Part shown: positions 36,128-45,633 of the stretch, piece after piece
Position numbering within the stretch: position 1 is the stretch's first letter
Layout of the letters: every line of letters starts with the position of its first letter
From: Chloroflexota bacterium
GTDB taxonomy: Bacteria; Chloroflexota; UBA11872
NCBI GenBank assembly: GCA_026707585.1
Contig: JAPOWQ010000028.1
Span: 1 to 64,000 of the forward strand
Reading direction: 5' to 3'
DNA length: 64,000 nt
The notes under the pieces: model-generated
Database searches by the model: none
Told to the model about the DNA's origin: nothing
The model's input: only the letters and a program-made list of their open reading frames with translations
Made by a program: the position numbers and the translations under genes

Positions 36128-37522
36128 ATGACGCAGCCCAACATTGTGTTGATCGTGGCCGACGACATGGGGTACGGCGACTTTGGGATGTTCAATGACG
36201 GTCCGGCGCAGACGCCAGCTCTGGACGGGCTGGCGGACGAGAGCGTGTGCCTGACGCAGCACTACTCAGGCTCATGCGTGTGTGCGCCCGCGCGGGCCGC
36301 TCTGATGACGGGGCGATATCCGCACCGCACCGGAGCCATCGACACGCTGGAGGGCCAGGGACTCGACCGGCTGGCGCTGCGGGAAGTCACGCTGGCCGAC
36401 CACCTGCGGGCTGCGGGATATGCCACCGGCATGGTAGGCAAGTGGCACCTGGGAGCGCTGGATCCGCGTTTCCACCCGAACGCCCGTGGGTTTGATGACT
36501 TCTTTGGGTTTCGCGGTGGCTGGGCGGACTACTACAAGTGGCGCATCGACCGTAACGGGACAATTGAGCACTCCGACGGCCGCTATTTGACGGACGTATT
36601 CGCTTCCGAGGCGTCGGCGTTCATTGCACGAAATGCACAGCGGCCCTTCTTTCTGCATGTCGCCTTCAACGCGCCGCACACGCCGCTGCAGGCGCCACAG
36701 GAGCTCGTTCAGCCCTATGTGGACGCCGGTCTTCCACATGGCGTGGCGCTGATCTACGCCATGAATGAGCGCATGGATGCCGGCGTGGGCCAGATTCTCG
36801 ACGCACTGGACCAAACGGGCTGTGCCGACAACACCGTCGTCATGTTCACAAGCGACAACGGCCCCCAACTTTCGCGCGGATTCGACTACACCATGGGCAT
36901 CGAAGTGGATACGCATCGCTTCAACTGCAACTTCAATGGCGCCAAGGGCAACGTCTTCGAGGGCGGGATTCGCGTTCCTATGCTCGTGCGCTGGCCGGAC
37001 GGACTGCCGGCCGGACAGCGCAACGATGCACTGGTCCACTACGTTGACTGGCTGCCGACGCTGATCGAGGCGGCCGGCGTCTCGAGGGTCGGTGGTCGGC
37101 CAATTGACGGAGTTAGCGTGCTGCCTGCGCTCCGCGGCGAGATACCGGCTGCTGCACCGCGACGGTACTGGCAATGGAATCGCTACACGCCACAGGTCGA
37201 GTGCAATGCCGCGATCAGGAATGGCCGCTGGAAGTTGGTGCGGCCGCGAATCACAGAACTGATGAGTGTCCGGCCCGAACACACCCAGATGGACCGTGAC
37301 CTGAAGTATCGACCCGATCTTCACGCGGCGGCGATTCCGGCCGACATTCCGGAGCGTGACTTTCCACCTCCGGAAGCCCCGATGCTGTTTGACCTCGAGC
37401 TTGATCCCGGGGAGCAGAACGATCTGTCGAACGCCGAACCGCAGCGAGCCGCCAGGCTGCTTGGCGAGTTGGAGTCCCTGTTCGAAGAGGTCGAAGCCGA
37501 GCGGCTGACGATCGCCGATTGA
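36128..37522 (+). CDS. sulfatase (Cys-type, formylglycine-dependent)
   Basis: 464 aa, no signal peptide. Metal-binding start VADDMGYGDFG and the canonical C-x-P-x-R motif CAPARAALMTG (Cys52), whose Cys is converted to formylglycine by a maturase. GKWHLG near residue 104 and TSDNGP complete the active site. It hydrolyses a sulfate ester, probably of a carbohydrate. No formylglycine-generating enzyme is in the window. It points away from the GT-C array and converges on the minus-strand sulfatase run, whose last stop is 31 bases from its own. Confidence 0.9.
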   Translation: MTQPNIVLIVADDMGYGDFGMFNDGPAQTPALDGLADESVCLTQHYSGSCVCAPARAALMTGRYPHRTGAIDTLEGQGLDRLALREVTLADHLRAAGYATGMVGKWHLGALDPRFHPNARGFDDFFGFRGGWADYYKWRIDRNGTIEHSDGRYLTDVFASEASAFIARNAQRPFFLHVAFNAPHTPLQAPQELVQPYVDAGLPHGVALIYAMNERMDAGVGQILDALDQTGCADNTVVMFTSDNGPQLSRGFDYTMGIEVDTHRFNCNFNGAKGNVFEGGIRVPMLVRWPDGLPAGQRNDALVHYVDWLPTLIEAAGVSRVGGRPIDGVSVLPALRGEIPAAAPRRYWQWNRYTPQVECNAAIRNGRWKLVRPRITELMSVRPEHTQMDRDLKYRPDLHAAAIPADIPERDFPPPEAPMLFDLELDPGEQNDLSNAEPQRAARLLGELESLFEEVEAERLTIAD

Positions 37523-37553
37523 GGCGGCGGCCCGAAGCCAGAGTCTTCGCGAT

Positions 37554-38915
37554 CTAGTAGGGGACCCTGGCCGCCGACGGATGATTGGCGTAGGTCAGTT
37601 GCGGATCCGGCCGCCCATCCAGCACGCGGGCCACGAATGCCTGCATCTCGCCGCGCAGCGCTTCCGCCAACCCCTGATGCGTGGCAATGAGATTGGTTCG
37701 CTCGTATGGGTCGCTGACGACGTCGTACAGCTCAAGTTCTCCTGGCCTAGCTCCAAGGTGACCGGCCGACATGTGCTCGATGAGCTTCCAGCGCCCGCTG
37801 CGCCATCCTCGGTTCATGCCGAAGTTGTTGTTGGTCATGCAGACCGGCGGATGCTCCAGCGTCTGCCCACGGATGGCCGGCATGAGGCTCATTCCATCCA
37901 CGCACGGAGGCCTCTCAATTCCCAGATAGTCGAGGACTGTAGGTACCAGGTCGATGTGCTCGACGGTGTCTGGTACTCGGCGGACGGGAAGGCCAGCCGG
38001 GTGGTGAAGGATCAGGGGGATCTGCACGTTGGTCTGATAGAGATCGCCGTGATTGAAGAACATGTCGTGGTCGACTATCGACTCGCCGTGATCGGCCACG
38101 ATGACCGTCAATGTGTCTTCTGCAAGCCCGCGTGCTTCCAGTGACGACAATACGCGCCCAATCATGGCGTCCATGTAGGCGATTTCGCCGTCGAATAATG
38201 CAGTCACGAATTCCAGGTCGGTTACATCGCGTACCAGGTCGATGTGCGCTTGCTGGCGGGGGTCGCGCCTGCCCGCGCCACCGCTCGTTCGATGTTTCCA
38301 CCACGGGTGCTGGTGGAACTTGGTGAGGCTGGTATTTCCGGGGTTGTGCTCGTCGCCGGCGTAGAACATTCGGTCATATGGTGCCGGAGGAAAATAAGGC
38401 CAGTGGGGATCCCACCAGTGGGTGAACAGGTAAAACGGGCCGTTATCCGCGTCGCCCGACTCGATCCACTCCACCAGGATGTCGGCCATGTGTTCGGCTG
38501 GGATACCACCTCCATAAGTGGCTTCGCCGCCACGGTCCAGGTACGTCTCCCAGTTGCGCATCCAATACGGCGAGCGAAAGGCGCGTCCGCGTCCTTCCAG
38601 CGCTGCCGTGCGGTACCCATACCGAGCCAGCGTCTCGTGCAGAAACTCGATGTCCAGTGCCAGCGCGTGTTGCTGCGGCGGCTCGGCGTGAATCACGATG
38701 CCCGAATTCAGTGGATGCACGCCGGTGAGCATGCTGGTCCAACCCGGCGTGGTCGGCAGCCCCGTCAGGTTTGCGTCGGCGAACTGCACGCCGTTACGTG
38801 CCAGTCGATCGATATTGGGTGAGGTGGGACGCGGGTAGCCGTAGCAGCCAAGATGATTGGCTGGTGTGGTATCTAGGCCAAAGATCAGAATGTTCGGACG
38901 GCGGTCGTCGCTCAT
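37554..38915 (-). CDS. sulfatase-fold hydrolase with Thr at the formylglycine position
   Basis: 453 aa. The alkaline-phosphatase/sulfatase fold is clear (NILIFGLDTTPANHLGCYGY, later VADHGESIVDHD with metal ligands). Where sulfatases have C-x-P-x-R, this protein reads TTPGWTSMLTG: Thr55 replaces Cys and Trp59 replaces Arg at the right spacing from the following TG. It therefore cannot form formylglycine there. Phosphodiesterases and phosphoethanolamine transferases of the superfamily use Thr as nucleophile, so a phospho- or phosphono-ester substrate, or a non-standard sulfatase, is possible. It overlaps the upstream propeller gene by 4 bases and ends the operon. Confidence 0.8.
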   Translation of the reverse strand: MSDDRRPNILIFGLDTTPANHLGCYGYPRPTSPNIDRLARNGVQFADANLTGLPTTPGWTSMLTGVHPLNSGIVIHAEPPQQHALALDIEFLHETLARYGYRTAALEGRGRAFRSPYWMRNWETYLDRGGEATYGGGIPAEHMADILVEWIESGDADNGPFYLFTHWWDPHWPYFPPAPYDRMFYAGDEHNPGNTSLTKFHQHPWWKHRTSGGAGRRDPRQQAHIDLVRDVTDLEFVTALFDGEIAYMDAMIGRVLSSLEARGLAEDTLTVIVADHGESIVDHDMFFNHGDLYQTNVQIPLILHHPAGLPVRRVPDTVEHIDLVPTVLDYLGIERPPCVDGMSLMPAIRGQTLEHPPVCMTNNNFGMNRGWRSGRWKLIEHMSAGHLGARPGELELYDVVSDPYERTNLIATHQGLAEALRGEMQAFVARVLDGRPDPQLTYANHPSAARVPY

Positions 38916-40423
38916 TGCCTGCCGTCAATGTCCCGAAAGCTGAACCCGAAGAGTCGGGCGGCGCCGTGGATTCCGAATCGCAATCGAAACTCTCGATCAA
39001 CCGGCAAGGAATGCAAGTCGTCCCACACCACTGGCACGCACGATCCTTGCGTCACGACGCGTGCAGGGGACACGGTGCTGATGGGGTCTCCTGCAAGGTC
39101 CACCACTTGCACGTCGATCCAGTTTCGACCCGGCAGCGCGTTGCCCCACGAGATCTCGAGCCCAACCCGCCTCGCCGAAGGCTTAAGTGGAATCGTCGTG
39201 ACGGCGCCCGGCATTTCGCCGTCGGCTGTTTCGAGAGCCGCGAATCCATCCAAAGGAATCGTCGCGAGGCCGGTCTGCGCCGGATACACGCTGCCAGCGC
39301 TGCTCGTCCACTCGCCCCTATTCTCGGAGGGCCAGTTTGTCCAGTGCTCGGGCTGGCCTGCGTAGAACACCTGGATCTCGTGGTCACGTACCACCAGGTC
39401 ACTCGACGTGACCAGGAAACCACCGTCCCAGTCACCGGGCCCGCCTCGCCGTACAAATGGCTGATTAGGCTGAACCCTCTGAAACCGCTCACCGTCACGG
39501 CTGACGGCCAGTCGAATGTCAGCCACATACACGGAGGTCAGCGGATCCAGCCAGCCGTACTCGTAGAGCATCACGTACAGACCCTTGTAGGGCAGAACTG
39601 AGATGAAGTGGATCTGGGACTCATCGCCCTCGTCGGGGTCAATGATTGGGTTCTGCGGTGAACGAGTCCAGGTCCAGGGGTCCGGGCCGTACAGCAGGGC
39701 GCCCTTTCTGATCGACCAGCCGCCGCGCCGTGCCGACATTTGGCCATAGGCTTTGTATCGGCGGTCAGGATTCGGGTCTTGCCGGTCATAGAGAAGCTGG
39801 TGCGCGTCGAACCAGGCGAGGGGATCCGGGAGCTGTCGCCGCGAACCATCGGCGGCCGGGGGCGTCGAGATGCTGGGAGCGCCCTCGCGCGTGAAGCCCA
39901 ATCCATCGGGCGAATTCCAAATCTCCCGGTCACCGTTCTCGTCGCGTAGCAGCAACTTGTAGCGTCGGGAGGGGTCGGTTTCACCAGGGTCCTTCAGCGC
40001 CGGACCATTGGTGCGTCTGCCCGGGAGAAATGCGATCAGGTTGTTGTCGCGCGAGCCGCCGTATTTGTGCACGCCGACGTTGGGCTTTTCCCAGGTCGAT
40101 CCGTCCGGGCTAACGGCGTAGCCCACGCGCGGGATCTGCAGGCCGGCCTCGGCGACGTCCATGCCCATGTACCAGGCCTTGTAGTGCCCATCCTCGGCAT
40201 CCCACATCACTGTGCCCTGCCAGGGACTGGCTTGCAGTGAGTCCCAAGTTCCGAGCGGCCCGGTGCGGATGACCGGATTGGCGGGGTGCTTGACGGCGGG
40301 ATGCACGACTTGCCGCACGCGCTGCATATCGTCGACTTCGAGCAGGTCGAGGAAAAGAATCGAGTGGCCGACCTCGACCGCAAGCTCGACGGCCGTGGGG
40401 TATGGCGAAGCCACGTGAGGCAA
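38912..40423 (-). CDS. predicted beta-propeller protein with Asp-box repeats (GH32/43-like)
   Basis: 503 aa. S-x-D-G repeats (SPDGSTW, SPDGLGF, SRDGERF) and the opening NPVIRTGPLGTWDS, WYMGMD, YKLLLRDENGDRE suggest a five-bladed propeller of the GH32/GH43/GH130 kind; the C-terminal 110 residues look like a beta-sandwich. The overall layout is like 5392-6927. Catalytic residues cannot be fixed by eye. It sits between two sulfatase genes (8 bases after one, 4-base overlap with the next), which suggests that it cleaves or binds the same sulfated glycan. Confidence 0.65.
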   Translation of the reverse strand: MPHVASPYPTAVELAVEVGHSILFLDLLEVDDMQRVRQVVHPAVKHPANPVIRTGPLGTWDSLQASPWQGTVMWDAEDGHYKAWYMGMDVAEAGLQIPRVGYAVSPDGSTWEKPNVGVHKYGGSRDNNLIAFLPGRRTNGPALKDPGETDPSRRYKLLLRDENGDREIWNSPDGLGFTREGAPSISTPPAADGSRRQLPDPLAWFDAHQLLYDRQDPNPDRRYKAYGQMSARRGGWSIRKGALLYGPDPWTWTRSPQNPIIDPDEGDESQIHFISVLPYKGLYVMLYEYGWLDPLTSVYVADIRLAVSRDGERFQRVQPNQPFVRRGGPGDWDGGFLVTSSDLVVRDHEIQVFYAGQPEHWTNWPSENRGEWTSSAGSVYPAQTGLATIPLDGFAALETADGEMPGAVTTIPLKPSARRVGLEISWGNALPGRNWIDVQVVDLAGDPISTVSPARVVTQGSCVPVVWDDLHSLPVDREFRLRFGIHGAARLFGFSFRDIDGRQ

Positions 40424-40431
40424 GCGACTAT

Positions 40432-41916
40432 CTAGACGGCGGGCAGCGGTGCCGTGTCGTCGACCGTGGCCTGCCAGGCCCGGATGCGATCCAGTAAGTC
40501 GGCAATTCGTGCGCGCTGGTCGGGATCGTTGAACCGGTTCGTCAGTTCATGGGGATCCGTGTTGAGGTCGAATAGCTCCGACTGATCCGTGGCGCTGGCG
40601 TTCAACTTCCAGCCGTCGTGGCTGAGGATGGAGCGCCAGGGGTCGGATTCCACCCGGTGCGCTTCAGGCGGCGCGTCCGGCGGCCAGACGCAGGAGTTGT
40701 GGCTGCCATTCCACTCGACGATCACGTCGTTGCTGGCCAGGTCGGCGTTGCCCTCGAACACGCCAGCCCGACTTATGCCCTGTACCTCCGGTGGCGCACC
40801 AAAGCCCATCAGATCCATCAGCGTTGGAACCAGGTCCACCAGGCTCATCGCGCCGTCGATGCGTTCTCCGTTGTTGGACAGCCAGGGAACCCGCACGAGC
40901 AGCGGCACGCGCATGGCCTCTTCGTAGAGCGTGCACTTGGCCAGGATGTTGTGGTCGCCCATCATGTCGCCGTGGTCCGACGTGAAGACGACGATGGTGC
41001 GATCCGCCTGTCCAGAGTCATGCACGGCCTGGAGGATGCGTCCCACAGCGCGGTCGACGAGGGTCACGAGTCCCCAGTAGTTTCGACGAACTCTGCGCCA
41101 GGAAGCTTCGTCCTTTAGATCAAACCCTCGCCAATCCGTGCTGCCGTAGTAGGCGGCCAGCGCCTGGTGAATGAGAGAGACGTCGTCGTCCGGCGGACGA
41201 AGGAAGGCGGGACCGGTTTCCAGATGTGCGGGGTCGTGCAATTCGTTCAGCGGACCGTCGAAGGGCATGTGCGGTTCAAGAAAGTTGACATAGTGCACCC
41301 AGGGCGTGTCCGCCTGAGCGCGAATGAACTCGGCCGAACGTTCGCCCAGAAAGCTGGCCTTCGTGTACGGCACCGGCATCTCGGCGGCGTACTGCCGGGA
41401 GAAAGTCCGTAACGTACCGGTGTCCGCCGACGAGTCACCGCGCTGGGACTTCCCGGAGTCCGGCTCAAATCCCTGCTCCACCAGGAAGTGGTGATAGTCG
41501 CTCAGACGCTGAGCCTCGACGGGGTCTGCGTAGTATTCCCGGTAGCCGTCCTCGATCCCCACGAACTCCGAGAAGCCGCGCTGCGCAATGAGTTCGCTAC
41601 CCAGGTGCCACTTGCCGTAGTACGTGCAGGTGTAGTCACCCGGAACGCGCTCGGCCAACGTTCGATGCTCTGGCTTCAGCGGGTCGTTGTTTTCCAGGCA
41701 TCCCGTCGTGTGCGGGTAGAACCCGGTCATGATCGACGAGCGTGACGGTGTGCAGACCGGCTGTGTGCAGTACGCACGTTCGACCACAAAGCTCTCGTCG
41801 GCCAGACGATTCAGGTTTGGCGCCTGGATCGTCTGGTTGCCGTAGCAGGCCAGCGTGTCGTCCCGTTGCTCGTCTGTAAAAATGAACAGTAAGTTCGGCC
41901 TGTCAACCACGCTCAA
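40432..41916 (-). CDS. sulfatase (Cys-type, formylglycine-dependent)
   Basis: 494 aa, no signal peptide. FIFTDEQRDDTLACYGN at the N terminus and canonical CTPSRSSIMTG with Cys55 and Arg59; YYGKWHLGSE and VFTSDHGDMMGDH complete the metal and substrate site. The layout resembles choline-sulfatase/iduronate-sulfatase-like enzymes. It lies downstream of the solute-binding and mini-lipoprotein genes and 8 bases upstream of the propeller gene. Confidence 0.9.
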   Translation of the reverse strand: MSVVDRPNLLFIFTDEQRDDTLACYGNQTIQAPNLNRLADESFVVERAYCTQPVCTPSRSSIMTGFYPHTTGCLENNDPLKPEHRTLAERVPGDYTCTYYGKWHLGSELIAQRGFSEFVGIEDGYREYYADPVEAQRLSDYHHFLVEQGFEPDSGKSQRGDSSADTGTLRTFSRQYAAEMPVPYTKASFLGERSAEFIRAQADTPWVHYVNFLEPHMPFDGPLNELHDPAHLETGPAFLRPPDDDVSLIHQALAAYYGSTDWRGFDLKDEASWRRVRRNYWGLVTLVDRAVGRILQAVHDSGQADRTIVVFTSDHGDMMGDHNILAKCTLYEEAMRVPLLVRVPWLSNNGERIDGAMSLVDLVPTLMDLMGFGAPPEVQGISRAGVFEGNADLASNDVIVEWNGSHNSCVWPPDAPPEAHRVESDPWRSILSHDGWKLNASATDQSELFDLNTDPHELTNRFNDPDQRARIADLLDRIRAWQATVDDTAPLPAV

Positions 41917-42002
41917 CCTCCTGTTACCGGTTGTAGCTGCCCGGCGTCACTCGGTGATCCTATTCAAGCCACAGCGCGAGTTTCCCGCGGCTATTGGCCT
42001 GC

Positions 42003-42305
42003 TCAACTCCCCCCGGCTGCCTGTGCAGTCGGCGTCGTGCCCTGGGCGCTCTGCTTTTCCTGCCACTGCTGGCGCAGGCGGGCGTGTTCTTCATCGGAGA
42101 GATAGCGTCCGCTTTCGGAGCTCGTCCGTGGAAACGAGTAGTCCTCAAAGGCGCTCTTGGAGTCGCCGCAACTTGCAAGCAGTAGTGCAGCGGCAACGAC
42201 AGCAGCTCCAAGCGAGAGGCGAACACAAACGCGCGGGCGCACGGCCAGACGTTGCGTCACTGGCGCTCGGGCTCGGCAATGCAGCTGCAGGCAGGCGCAG
42301 GCCAT
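42003..42305 (-). CDS. mini-lipoprotein D with YSFPRT motif
   Basis: 100 aa from ATG at 42305, which has AGGGG with about ten bases of spacing; GTG at 42260 or 42242 are alternatives. A hydrophobic stretch (LSLGAAVVAAALLLASC) ends in a lipobox. The mature 55 residues hold FEDYSFPRTSSESGRYLSD, then a charged helix (EEHARLRQQWQEKQ). The F/Y-x-F-P-x-T core links it to the mini-lipoproteins at 10-15 kb, though without their Arg cluster. It follows the solute-binding gene by 31 bases, so the two are likely co-transcribed. Confidence 0.6.
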   Translation of the reverse strand: MACACLQLHCRARAPVTQRLAVRPRVCVRLSLGAAVVAAALLLASCGDSKSAFEDYSFPRTSSESGRYLSDEEHARLRQQWQEKQSAQGTTPTAQAAGGS

Positions 42306-42336
42306 GTAGCCCGCCCCTGCCTGGCGATCCATCCGG

Positions 42337-43959
42337 TTAGATCCAGCCGCGACTGCGCATCTCCTCAATCTGGAGCGCCTGGTTGGCCTCGGCGGCCGTC
42401 CTGACGTTCCCAATCATTTCCTCCAGCGTTACCTCGCCGAGCATGTAGCGTTGCTCAAGTCCGATCCAACTCTGGTACCACTCGCCCCAGTTGGGCATGC
42501 GGTACTGACGGTGCCGGTTCTCGGTGCCGTCGGCGTACTGCTTGAGGTAGTGCATGTTGTTCGGCGGGCCTGACTGCGCTTCCGCCGTCTCGAGGGCCGG
42601 GCGCCACATCGGCAGGTGGCCGCGGTCGACGCCGGCCACGCGGTGCTGCACTTCGGTTCCGAAGTACAGGCACACCTCGGTCGTCTCTTCCACGTTACCG
42701 CGCGCCTCTGCGCCGCTGGTCACGGCGTGGAACTGGCAGGACCAGAACGTGCCCGACCTGCCCGTTGCTGGATTGACGGGAACAGGCGCCAGCGACCACT
42801 CGAACCGATCCTTGATCTGAATCAGTGGGCGCGCCGTCTGACGGACGCGCTCGGTGAGGTAATACGCCTGGATCCCTGCCGTGAACGGCGTGCTGAACTC
42901 GCCGCGAACTTCGCGGATTTCAGCGATGGGCACGGCCACCTCGTGCTGGAATACGGCATCGTGGATGAACTCGATGCCCGCGCTTCCGCCGTTTTCGTAC
43001 ATCGTGAATTCGGTGTCGTCGTAGCTGCGGAAGTACTCCTCGTTGCCCGACCAGATCATCGGGTGCCACGAATACCAGTTGCCGCCCCCGTCCATGCCCC
43101 AAAGGCCTTGTTCTGGATCGGTGGTCTTCTGCGCATTCTCCAGCAGGTCGTCCCAGGTCCAGCTGTCGTCGGGATGACCGGCGCCCAGTTCATCCACGAG
43201 GGTCTGGTTGTACATGAACCCGCTGATCCCACCCTGGTAGGTGATGCCGTACTGGTTGCCGTGCAATTGGGGCGGAGGCGGAAACCTGTGGTCGTCGTCG
43301 TGCCCGTTGTCGGTCCAGAGGTTGGGGATGTAGTAGTACTCCTCCTCGTTCCAGCCGTCCATTTTCTCGAGGACTGAATTGAGCTGGAGCACCGTATTGT
43401 CGTCACGCCACGCATTGAACAGGTGGCCATCCCAGAGCACCATTTCCGGCAGCGTGCCGGCCGCCGCGCGAATTGACAGCGTGTCCCAATAGCCCCCGCC
43501 CACTGGCTCAACCAGCACCTTCACGTCTGGCCGCCGATTGGCCCAGTTGTCAACGGCCCACTGCACCGCCGCGCCTCGCGGCCCAGAGGTGTGGTCGGTC
43601 GCAAAGGTGAGCACCACGGGCGGGCGCTGGGCCTCGACTTCCACGACCTTCTCAACGACTTTTTCGACGACCTTCTCGACCTCAACTACCTCCTTGACGA
43701 CCTCAGTGACGACTTTTTCGACCTGGACTTCCTGAACTTCGACCTGAACCTGCGTCTGCGTCACGATCTTTTCGACCGGAACTTCCTTGACTTCGGTCCT
43801 CGTGACTATGGTCTCGACCGGAACTTCCTTGACCACGACCTTTTCGACGGGAACTTCCTTGGTGACTATCTGGGTCTCGCCGCACGCCGCCAGTACAGCC
43901 GTCGCACCGGCGCCGAAGCCTCCAGCACCTAGTGCCTTCAGGATGTGTCGTCGTGTCAT
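42337..43959 (-). CDS. ABC-type extracellular solute-binding lipoprotein with long repeat stalk
   Basis: 540 aa. Twin-Arg start MTRRHILKALGAGGFG and lipobox LAAC (Cys26). Residues 31-109 are a low-complexity stalk of EVPVEK-V and EVxKVVEK repeats, twice as long as in the protein at 7259-8812. The binding domain begins near 114 (LTFATDHTSGPRGAAVQWA), where the two proteins share DHTSGPRG-A. It is rich in Trp and Tyr, as in sugar-binding proteins. Followed by mini-lipoprotein D, then sulfatase genes, so it probably imports sulfated-glycan products. No permease or ATPase gene is nearby. Confidence 0.88.
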   Translation of the reverse strand: MTRRHILKALGAGGFGAGATAVLAACGETQIVTKEVPVEKVVVKEVPVETIVTRTEVKEVPVEKIVTQTQVQVEVQEVQVEKVVTEVVKEVVEVEKVVEKVVEKVVEVEAQRPPVVLTFATDHTSGPRGAAVQWAVDNWANRRPDVKVLVEPVGGGYWDTLSIRAAAGTLPEMVLWDGHLFNAWRDDNTVLQLNSVLEKMDGWNEEEYYYIPNLWTDNGHDDDHRFPPPPQLHGNQYGITYQGGISGFMYNQTLVDELGAGHPDDSWTWDDLLENAQKTTDPEQGLWGMDGGGNWYSWHPMIWSGNEEYFRSYDDTEFTMYENGGSAGIEFIHDAVFQHEVAVPIAEIREVRGEFSTPFTAGIQAYYLTERVRQTARPLIQIKDRFEWSLAPVPVNPATGRSGTFWSCQFHAVTSGAEARGNVEETTEVCLYFGTEVQHRVAGVDRGHLPMWRPALETAEAQSGPPNNMHYLKQYADGTENRHRQYRMPNWGEWYQSWIGLEQRYMLGEVTLEEMIGNVRTAAEANQALQIEEMRSRGWI

Positions 43960-44142
43960 TCGCGCCCTCCCTGGTTTCGGCCTCGCACTGCCCTATCTCA
44001 AAGTAATCTAGGTCCGAACCATCCTCACGCTACGCCCAGCGCGGGAGGGCGTCAAACGCGCTGGCGGCATCAGGCCTTAGGCTTTGGCAAGGGCAGCCAT
44101 GCTACCGATTTCGCGAAACTGCGCCGCTAGGAGGCACTAACT

Positions 44143-45606
44143 GTGTCCGAGACACGCCCGAACCTCCTGATCATCCTTTGCGACCAGCTAGACGCCAGCT
44201 ATCTGGGCGCCTATGGCAACCGGGTTGCGCAGACGCCCCACATTGACCGGTTGGCGGCCGGCGGCCTGACGCTGAACCGTGCCTACGTTCCGCTTCCCCA
44301 GTGCTCGCCGGCCCGAGCCTCGATGTTCACCGGGCTGTATCCGCACCAGCACCGTCTGCTCTGTGTTCCCCGGTCGGGCCAGGACGAGCGCTTCGGCACC
44401 GTTCGGCAGAGGGCCGTGCTTCCGGAGTCCGTCCCGTCGTTGGGTCAGGCATTTCGCGACGCGGGATACCGGATGGGATACACCGGCCCCTGGCACATGG
44501 GCAACGACGAAATCCCGCATCACGGCTGGGAGGAGCACTGGCGGACGTACCGCTACTGGAAGAACGGCCGCGACTACTACATCCAGCACCTCGAACGCCA
44601 CGGCCTGGCCGACCTGTTCAAGCGGGAGCACCACGAATTCGGCTTCAGTGAAGGCACAAAGTCCGGGGTGGTGCCCTCGGGGCCATCCGCCATTCCGGTC
44701 GAACATGCGCGCACGTCATGGGCCGTTGACGAAACCATCAGCTTCATCGACGGCAGCGACCAGCGCCCCTGGGCATTCACGCTTTCGATCAAGGATCCGC
44801 ATCCGCCAGTGATATCCCCTGGAGACTTCGCGGACCGGATCGACCCTGCCGATGTTGAGTTGCCGCCGACGATCAACGAGGACTTTCAAGGCAAGTCCGA
44901 CGCCTACCAGCGCAGCCTCACCCATCGCTGGGTGCGCAACATGTCGGAAGCCGATTGGCGCCGCTTTATTGCCCACTACCACGGCTTGAACGCTCACATC
45001 GACACTGAAGTGGGCCGACTGTTTACCTATCTGGATGCGCAAGGCCTGCGCGACAACACTCTGATCGTCTTCCTCTCGGATCACGGCGAGATGATGGGCG
45101 CCCATCGGATGGCCGGAAAGGGTCCGGCGATGTTCGAGCAGTCGATTGGAATTCCTCTCATCATTCGTTGGCCCGCCGCAATTGCCGCAGGTCGGCAAAC
45201 CGACGCCCTGTTCAATACGGTCGACTTGCCGGCCACGCTTGGAGACCTGTGCGGCGTTCCGATAAGCGCCGGCGCCGGGATCGATCAGAGCGCAATGGTC
45301 CGGGGCGAGGCGCCCGGACCGCGTCACATTGTCTTCAGCGAGTTCTACATCGAGGCCGGGTTACGAGACGACCTGATGTTCGTCAAGACCGCGGTTACCG
45401 ACCGCTGGAAGCTGAATCTATGGCTCTACGACAAGCCGGAGCTATACGACCTTCACAACGACCCACACGAGACCCGCAACGTCATCGACGATCCGTCAAC
45501 GACCGACGTGCGAGCGGAGTTGGCGGACGAAATCGTGAACTGGCTCAAGGAGACCGACGACCCACTGCTGCCGACGGTCGAGTGGACGATCGGTCGCGTC
45601 ACCTGA
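44143..45606 (+). CDS. sulfatase (Cys-type, formylglycine-dependent)
   Basis: 487 aa from GTG, which has a strong TAGGAGG eight bases upstream. LLIILCDQLDASYLGAYGN at the start, CSPARASMFTG with Cys54 and Arg58, and VFLSDHGEMMGAH later give a complete active site. No signal peptide. Divergent from the solute-binding gene by 183 bases, so the two may share a regulatory region. It ends 27 bases before the lpdA stop on the opposite strand. Confidence 0.9.
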   Translation: MSETRPNLLIILCDQLDASYLGAYGNRVAQTPHIDRLAAGGLTLNRAYVPLPQCSPARASMFTGLYPHQHRLLCVPRSGQDERFGTVRQRAVLPESVPSLGQAFRDAGYRMGYTGPWHMGNDEIPHHGWEEHWRTYRYWKNGRDYYIQHLERHGLADLFKREHHEFGFSEGTKSGVVPSGPSAIPVEHARTSWAVDETISFIDGSDQRPWAFTLSIKDPHPPVISPGDFADRIDPADVELPPTINEDFQGKSDAYQRSLTHRWVRNMSEADWRRFIAHYHGLNAHIDTEVGRLFTYLDAQGLRDNTLIVFLSDHGEMMGAHRMAGKGPAMFEQSIGIPLIIRWPAAIAAGRQTDALFNTVDLPATLGDLCGVPISAGAGIDQSAMVRGEAPGPRHIVFSEFYIEAGLRDDLMFVKTAVTDRWKLNLWLYDKPELYDLHNDPHETRNVIDDPSTTDVRAELADEIVNWLKETDDPLLPTVEWTIGRVT

Positions 45607-45633
45607 GGCCCTGCCGGGACTTCGCCCGCCAGT

